Shown here: positions 57,901-64,000 of the stretch, piece after piece
Layout: each line of letters opens with the position of its first letter
Position numbering within the stretch: the stretch's first letter is position 1
Assembly (NCBI GenBank): GCA_027946365.1
Contig: JAPEUQ010000001.1
Location: forward strand, 1,240,001 to 1,304,000
Reading direction: 5' to 3'
DNA: 64,000 nucleotides
From: Kalmusia sp. IMI 367209
Taxonomy: Eukaryota; Ascomycota; Dothideomycetes; Pleosporales; Didymosphaeriaceae
The notes under the pieces: generated by a model
Seen by the model: only the letters and a program-made list of their open reading frames with translations
Databases searched by the model: none
Told to the model about the DNA's origin: nothing
Translations under genes and position numbers: made by a program

Positions 57901-60546
57901 ACACTTCTTCGTCCACATATTGAGACTGCTCCAGACCAGTTGCCTACTTCTTCAAAACAGGCACCCGTGGCCTTCGCTTTCACTGGCCAAGGGACGTTCT
58001 ACATCGGCATTGGCGCACAACTATACCGCGACTCTAGGTCTTTCCGAGAGCAATTGGACCGACTCGACGGTATTGCGCAACGTCAGAAATTCCCTTCCTT
58101 CTTGCCTATCGTCAAGGGTACCTGCAATGTTGAAGATATACCCACGGTTTCTATACATCTCGCTATCGTATGCGTACAGATCGCTCTGACACGACAGTGG
58201 ACCTTGTTCGGCGTCAAGCCAAGCGTCGTTATAGGTCACAGCCTCGGCGAGTATGCTGCATTAAATACAGCAGAGGTATTCTCCGATAGTGATACTATCT
58301 TCCTCGTCGGAACACGTGCGACGCTGCTAGACACGAATTGCACGCCAGCTACACATGGCATGTTGTCCATTCGAGCGTCTCACGAAAAGGTTGTGGAAGC
58401 AGCCGGCGGCATTTCTTTTGAAGTGGCTTGCATCAACGGTCCCGAGGAAGTAGTAGTTGGTGGCGCAGTGGCAGATCTCGAGGCTCTCGCGACCGTTCTT
58501 GGGAAAGCAGGTTACAGGGCCATAAAGCTTAATGTGCCCCATGCATACCACACAAGCCAGATGGAAGTTTTGGTGGATGATTTCGTCCAATTGACGCATG
58601 CTGTTGTATGCAAGCCGCCTAAGATTCCTGTCATTTCGCCCCTCTACTCCAAAGTCCTTACTTCCGACATTGATGTCAAATATTTAGCGAAGGCAACTCG
58701 AGAGACGGTCGACTATGCTGGTGGCCTCAATGCCGCTTGGACGTCCGGCATTGCGTCGAAGTCCACCATCTGGATAGAGATCGGCCATCACCCTTGCTGT
58801 GTTAGCTTCATCGCAAAGACATTGGTGGACTCTCGACTGACATGTCCAACATTGCACCGAGATCAGGACAACTGGACCACACTCGGCAAGACACTCATCG
58901 CTTTGTACAATGCTGGTATGAACATAGATTGGACCGAGTATCATTTACCTTTCGAACAGGCTCTCCGACTGGTCGATACCCCGACATATGCGTGGAACAA
59001 TAAAAACTACTGGATTCAGTACACTGGAGACTGGAATCTGACGAAGGGGCAAGCCCTATCTGATCCCAACTTCACCAAGGCCGTTACCCAGACTATCAAA
59101 GGCTTCCGCACCACGAGCATCCATGAGATTCGTTCGGAGAACTACACCGAATCCTTGGCTCAAATCGTGACTGAGTCGGACATGACCGACCCAGCGCTCA
59201 AGGATGTCATCGAAGGACACGCCATGAACAACTACGGAGTTGCTTCTTCTGTGAGTTTGACCAATGCCTCTTCATTGACTGCAAAGCTCCTTTCCTAACA
59301 TCAGCAGTTCCTCCATGCAGACATGGCTTTCACAGTTGCGAAGCGTATCCTTGATAAAGGGCTTCCAAGCTCGGCTAACCTTGGTATCAACGTTGCCGAC
59401 TTCGAGTATCACGAGCCTGTAGTGAAGCATTACAACCCAACCGAACCTCAACCCATCATAGTGAGTGCCGAAGCCGACTTGGAAAAGGGCCAAGCCTTTG
59501 TCAAATGGTTCAATCCCGCCAAGAACCTGTGGTACTGCCGTGCGTCTATCTTCTATGAAGATCCCTCATCGTGGTTGGCGACGTGGTCGCGTTCAGCAGG
59601 ACTCGTGACAAGTCGGATCGCGGCCCTGAATGATCTGGCCGCCAGCGGTAACGCCGATAAATTGACGACCAATCTTGCATATAACCTCTTCGGGAAACTA
59701 GTCGGCTACTCGGACATGTATCGGACGATGAAGTCTGTGATTCTCAACAAAGACGAAGCCGTGGCTGAAGTGGAATTTCCTGCCGATTCCTCCGGCTCGT
59801 GGACCGTGCCTCCACACTTCATCGATGGTTGCGTGTCCTTATCTGGTTTCATCTTGAATGGAGGCACCCATTTCGACAACACCAAATACTTTTACATCAC
59901 GCCATCCTGGAAGTCCATGCGCTTCGCAAAACCGCTTGCGCCTGGCGGCCGGTATCTAGCCTACGTCCGAATGGTCCCAGCTGAGAACCATACTTTCGTT
60001 GGCGACGTGTATATCCTCCGAGGTGATGAGATTGTCGGTGTTGTTGAGGCGATTGTGTTCACGCAATGGCCACGCGTCATGTTGGATCGGTTCTTCCGCC
60101 CTCCACCCACAAAGGCTGCAGCTCAGGCTCCTAGTGCCTCTCATGTTACTGTCCCACTGCCTTCGTTGGGCTCGAGCGCGATTACGTCCAAGACGCATTC
60201 GGTTCAGCCACCGCTCTTCGCAGGCGAAGCTAAAATTGTTACAGGCCTGTTGACTCCCCCTTCGCCGGCACGGAGCATTCATCCAGACGAGGGCAAGCAT
60301 GAGTCGCCACCGTCGAGCACAGCTGTGTCGGGCTCTGTTGTCCGTGCATTCGAAATCATAGCTGAGGAGCTGGCCGTCGACATCCGCATGCTAAGTGATG
60401 ATGCAAACATCGCCGATTTTGGGCTGGATTCACTCATGTCCCTTGTTTTATCTCAAAGACTGCGCGAAGAGCTCAAAACCGAAATTCGAGACGCGTTCTT
60501 CTTGGAGGTATCGACTTTCGGGGATCTGAAAGCTCTACTGGCGTAA
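54979..60546 (+). CDS. non-reducing polyketide synthase, SAT-KS-AT-PT-ACP, no thioesterase
   Basis: Iterative type I NR-PKS, 1755 aa, exons 54979-55298, 55351-55579, 55715-55789, 55846-59250 and 59308-60546. SAT covers about residues 1-370. Its active-site motif is GRGPG where family members have GxCxG, so the catalytic Cys is Gly; the later His in VQGMWH is kept. KS (about 392-815) has Cys561 in DTACSSS, HGTGTTAGDP and KANFGHGEAAAG. AT has Ser1007 in GHSLGEYAAL. PT has His1333 (EGHAMNNYG) and Asp1516 (FIDGC), expected to direct aldol ring closure. One ACP ends the protein, with Ser1718 in GLDSLMSL. There is no TE, CLC, MT or R domain, so release needs a separate hydrolase or spontaneous lactonisation. 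TE-less synthases of this order include alternariol-type and anthraquinone-type enzymes. Confidence 0.95.
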
Positions 60547-61094
60547 TTGTACGATTTTGTAGTTGTTGGACTTTGGTGTCGAGATAGACATTATATTAGA
60601 TGTTAGAAACGTGTAGAATGCTAACGTGGATTGCTTCATCTGCAGAAAAATAGAGGTAGCGGTCAAAGGATGGTTGTTTAGGTTTCTTAATTATTGGAAG
60701 GCAGGAATAAAGGTAGAATAGTACAAAATTGAACTTGGATAAGGATAAGTTGACCTACGACTTGCATGGCCTAATGTGCCCGTACCTTCGAGGGATTGCC
60801 TACTACCGACCTTGCAAACTTGAAGGCACGATGCCATTAGCTGTCTATGCTTTAAAGTCTAGCTATGTCTCGTCATCATCAGCAGCGGTAGAGCCAGGAA
60901 CAAGTCAGTAGTACGAGGCCTCTTTGGACGGCTTGATGCAGCGGAGCAACCCTCCAAGCGTCGGATTTTGTGCTATCCACTACTCTATCAACATAGGACA
61001 CCCATGTACCCATATCTATATATAAGATGGCGTTCCTTACCAAGTACCTAAACGATGTCATTTTTAAAGTAACAAGCCTTCTCTCAACCACCCT
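60547..61094. other. intergenic between convergent PKS and GH55 genes
   Basis: No gene was seen. It contains the PKS 3' flank and marks the likely right edge of the polyketide cluster. Confidence 0.5.
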
Positions 61095-63937
61095 CTACGC
61101 AAACTGCCTATACGCGACCAAATTCCCACCCCACCCCGGATTATTAACCATCTTGGGATTCGCCTGCCCATCCAGCACCAACGTCGCTCCGGCCTTGGTA
61201 TTAACCCGTACCACAGCAGCGCAGTGGTCGAGCCCGCAACGCGGTTCATGTTAGCCTGGCAGTCGGGCCCGCACTGGTTTGCCTGCGAGTAATCGCCGTT
61301 CCAAGGCCCGTCGAAGAAGGCCCACGTGCTGGAGCTGTAGAGGTAGATGTTCTGCGCGGCGTTGACGTTGATGCCGACGGAGCTGCGGCAGTAGCCGTCG
61401 CCGGGGTTGCACCAGGTGAAGTCCGGATCGCCGTTTCTGGGGGTCCAGGGGGCCGGGGCAACTTGGACGGCGCTGTGGGAAGGTGAGTATATTATTTGCG
61501 CTTGGTGATGAGGAGTGGATAGGATGAGGAACGTACCCTCTGCCTTGCATATATGGCGACTCGACTTGTAGTAAGCCTGCGTATACGTTTCGTGCGCCGT
61601 TGAAGTTGTACCCGTAGAGCCAGTGGTGTTCTGATCCGCTACCAACGAGCCAAGTCGCTTTTGTCGATTCGACTAGAATGCCGCGACCTGTCGAGATGAT
61701 TTGCAGTGGGCCGCCGTCTTCAGAGTGATCTGCCGTCCACACCCACACTGTTTCGGTCCATATGATCAGCAAGCTCGTCTAAATCGATGAAGAGAGAGAG
61801 AAAGAGAGATAAACTCACAGTTCTGAACATACACCGACGAGCTAGCCGTAAGGTGCACCCCCGTATGCGCCGCCTGACACGCATTCTGGCTATCGCACAC
61901 ATTGTTCACCGTCGAGTCGCGGGTCCCACCAATGTTCACAATCGAGTTCCAGATGCCGACGTCGCCGGGTGTCGACCCGGCCATGTTCCACTCCATGATC
62001 TTAGCGCCCGCCAGCGGCTCCGCGACCGTGAAGCGCATGTCTGAGATCTGCGCGACGCCCACGTCGTTAGCGTTGCCCACCTTGACCACAGGCTGCGGGT
62101 TGTTCGCGTCCTTGAAGAGGGCGCCCGCGCCCGAGATGACGGGCCAGGCTTCGCCGACGATTTGGCTGCCCGGCGGGATGAAGAGCGTGGAGAGGACGAC
62201 GTAGACGCCGTAGGGGGAAGTATCTGGACGCATTGTCAGTATTATCTTTTATCAGGTGTCGTTGGTGGGGGGAGACGCACGTGATCTTGCAGTTCGCTGC
62301 ATTCTGTAGGAGAATGGCGTTTAGGGCAGCGGAATCGTCTGTTCGACCGTCCCCCTTCACGTCGAACCCTGCATCCTTGACATTGACAATCTGGTCCTTC
62401 GCGTACTTCGCAAATGTCGGCGCATCTTTCATGAAGAACTTGCCCGACCCATCGAGAAGACTCTGCGCTCGTGGATTCGTATACGTAGCGCCTTTTTGAT
62501 ACTGGCCTGGGACAGCATTACCCCACACCCAGGTGTCCACCGTGCTGCGGGAAGCGAGCACGACTGTGTTCGTAGAAGTGACTGCGATGGGGTTGTTCGT
62601 GTCGTGCTTGAGATTCTGGATAACGATCTGGTTGTTGCGGTTCCCAGAGTCGTTTGAAGAATCCCTGAAGACGACTGTGTTCCCCGAGTTCGTACTCGTA
62701 GAATCGAGGAGGATCACGTCGCCGTGGTTCCCCGTGGCATCGATGCCTACGCCGCACGTGTCGAATGTGACGCCTTGTAGGAGTGAATTGAATCCGCTGG
62801 GAGCGACGTATGCCGTCGTGCAGAACTTGAAATAGATGTTCTTGAAGACGACCTGTTGATTCTGGTTCTGGATACCGATGGCACCGCCCGTGATTTGCAC
62901 GTCTGTAACTGCGATCGTGGACCCGGCTTGCAGCAGAATGCCAGTGTGGCCGGTGGAGCTGGAGGGCATGTTGATATTGACGTTTCCAAGGGCGCAGCCC
63001 TGAGCTACACCCCATCGAAGGGCAACGATCTTTTTTGCTTGCCGAGAGGGAATTCGTGCTAATTGATCAATAACCCATTCATCTATGTTGGAAAGAGTGA
63101 CTACTTACTCGATAATTACGTTACGCAACTGCGTCATGAAAGACGTCTCAGGCGAGCTGGCAGCATCGTACCCATCCACGAGCACGTCTCCGCTAAAGCC
63201 GGGAGCAGCCTTCAGTACAGGCGGATTATTCGGATCACCCATGATAATAGTGCCTTTCCTGAGGTCCAGCTTCGATCCTAGTTGGTACGTCCCACTCGGG
63301 ATAAACACGTGAGCTGGCTGCGCTGCGAGCGGGCCTTGATACCGATTCCCGCCGCGACTATCATCGTTTAAAGCATTTTGAATAAAGACAGTTTGGTCGC
63401 CAGTGCCGTCGCCTTTCGCACCGTAGCTTTGCACGTTGCGCCAAGTCTTGTAAGTGAAGAAATCCCCCCTGGTCACTTAATTAGTTGAACATTCTGTGAA
63501 AGAGAACATGGACCTAAGAGGTAGGGAATTTTACCAAGAACGGAGCATAACCCCTAGCATTCCCCGCGTGATCCTGCTGGTCCATCCAAAATCCCGTGGG
63601 GTTACTAGTAACAGGCCCAGAGCACGCAGCAGCAGCAGCCTGAATCTTCGCCTGGGCCAATCTCACAGGCTTAGCCGGCGTGATTTTGCTAGGGTCATAG
63701 GAAGCATTATGGTTGACGGCGCCGGGGCCCGTGGGTTCGACACTGTCATCAAATAAGCAAGATACCAAGGTTAGGGTTGACATCGACATACGGTTTCGAC
63801 GGTCCTTTCGGTTGAGGTGGCACCGGCCAATACGCAGACTGCGGAGCACCCTTAGCAAGAGGCCCAGAGCCTCCAGGTGCAGCTTCGACGCTAGTAGCAA
63901 TCGCCCCTACGCACAATGCAAAGCGTGACACCCTCAT
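61095..63937 (-). pseudogene. GH55 exo-beta-1,3-glucanase with several frame breaks
   Basis: Secreted beta-helical glucan 1,3-beta-glucosidase of family GH55 (pectate-lyase-3 superfamily), which cleaves beta-1,3-glucan. Seven exons: 63937-63792, 63742-63535, 63468-63109, 63058-62281, 62223-61819, 61747-61537 and 61472-61095. Features are the signal peptide MRVSRFALCVGAIATSVEAA, WRNVQSYGAKGDGTGDQT, FIPSGTYQLGS, MPSSSTGHTGILLQ, FDVKGDGRTDDSAALNAI, LFIPPGSQIVGEAW and WVWTADHSEDGG. The frame is lost by one base at three homopolymers (63464-63469, 63031-63036, 62213-62217) and again near 61199-61204, beyond which the reading frame gives a foreign tail. Either the gene is decaying or the sequence has indel errors. 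The remaining junctions fit standard introns. Confidence 0.8.
61790..61815. repeat. AG-rich simple repeat in a GH55 intron
   Basis: Short AGAGAG/AAAG tract within the intron between the fifth and sixth exons of the GH55 gene. Confidence 0.55.
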
Positions 63938-64000
63938 GGCTAGTTACCCTAGCTTTTATTTGTACTTGGTGGAAAGTTGCACTGGGGCGAAGGCACCGTC
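63938..64000. other. upstream flank of the GH55 gene
   Basis: Only 63 bp before the window ends. No further feature can be supported. Confidence 0.4.

Noticed and set aside
54979..60546. A thioesterase or Claisen cyclase at the end of the PKS
   Set aside because: Only about 37 residues follow the ACP serine and the stop codon is clear, with no room for a further domain.
62067..62969. Long GH55 frame taken as a complete separate gene
   Set aside because: Its N- and C-terminal sides continue in other exons with clear GH55 motifs, so it is one exon of the larger broken gene.

Overview
The window is nuclear DNA of a filamentous ascomycete (Pezizomycotina). The evidence is short (about 45-60 bp) GT-AG introns in most genes, Zn2Cys6 regulators, a NACHT/ankyrin NLR-like protein, a non-reducing polyketide synthase (NR-PKS), and conserved fungal mitochondrial and ribosome-biogenesis genes. 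The gene mix and style would suit a Dothideomycete, but the class is inferred, not proven. I found no transposon, tRNA, rRNA or CRISPR array.

Region 1 (about 0.6-21 kb) is mostly housekeeping: an m-AAA protease (YTA12/AFG3 type), a membrane LysM protein, QCR8 of complex III, an SDR, a large SesA-like/NACHT/ankyrin protein, an NmrA-like protein, RLP24, TIM14/PAM18, a GST-like protein and a secreted S33 peptidase. Region 2 (21-29 kb) is looser. It has a DHA1-type MFS transporter, a class II aldolase-like protein, a 79-aa secreted cysteine-rich protein that the single-frame ORFs miss because it is split by two introns, a 2.4-kb empty stretch and a hypothetical protein.

Region 3 (29.6-35.3 kb) looks like a small aromatic amino-acid catabolism (Ehrlich-type) cluster. 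A pyruvate/phenylpyruvate decarboxylase and an aromatic aminotransferase diverge from a 340-bp promoter that holds a CCG-N7-CCG site. A Zn2Cys6 regulator converges on the aminotransferase and overlaps its 3' end by 44 bp. A TPR-SET protein and a truncated ferric-reductase-like membrane protein follow.

Region 4 (41.9-60.5 kb) is a polyketide gene cluster: O-methyltransferase 1, two divergent Zn2Cys6 regulators, an SDR, an FAD monooxygenase, O-methyltransferase 2, and an NR-PKS with the order SAT-KS-AT-PT-ACP and no thioesterase. PKS, OMT, FAD monooxygenase, SDR and C6 regulator is the gene set known for alternariol-type dibenzo-alpha-pyrone clusters, so that product class is the leading hypothesis. 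Three features stand out. The SAT active-site cysteine is replaced by glycine. TCG-N5-CGG sites recur in the cluster promoters, two of them inside matched inverted repeats between the PKS and O-methyltransferase 2. O-methyltransferase 2 has a reading-frame break at its first splice junction. The window ends with a GH55 beta-1,3-glucanase gene carrying several one-base frame breaks, most at homopolymers, so it is either a pseudogene or poorly resolved sequence.

Exon boundaries were derived by hand from splice consensus, reading-frame continuity and family motifs. Protein families were recognised by eye, with no database search.
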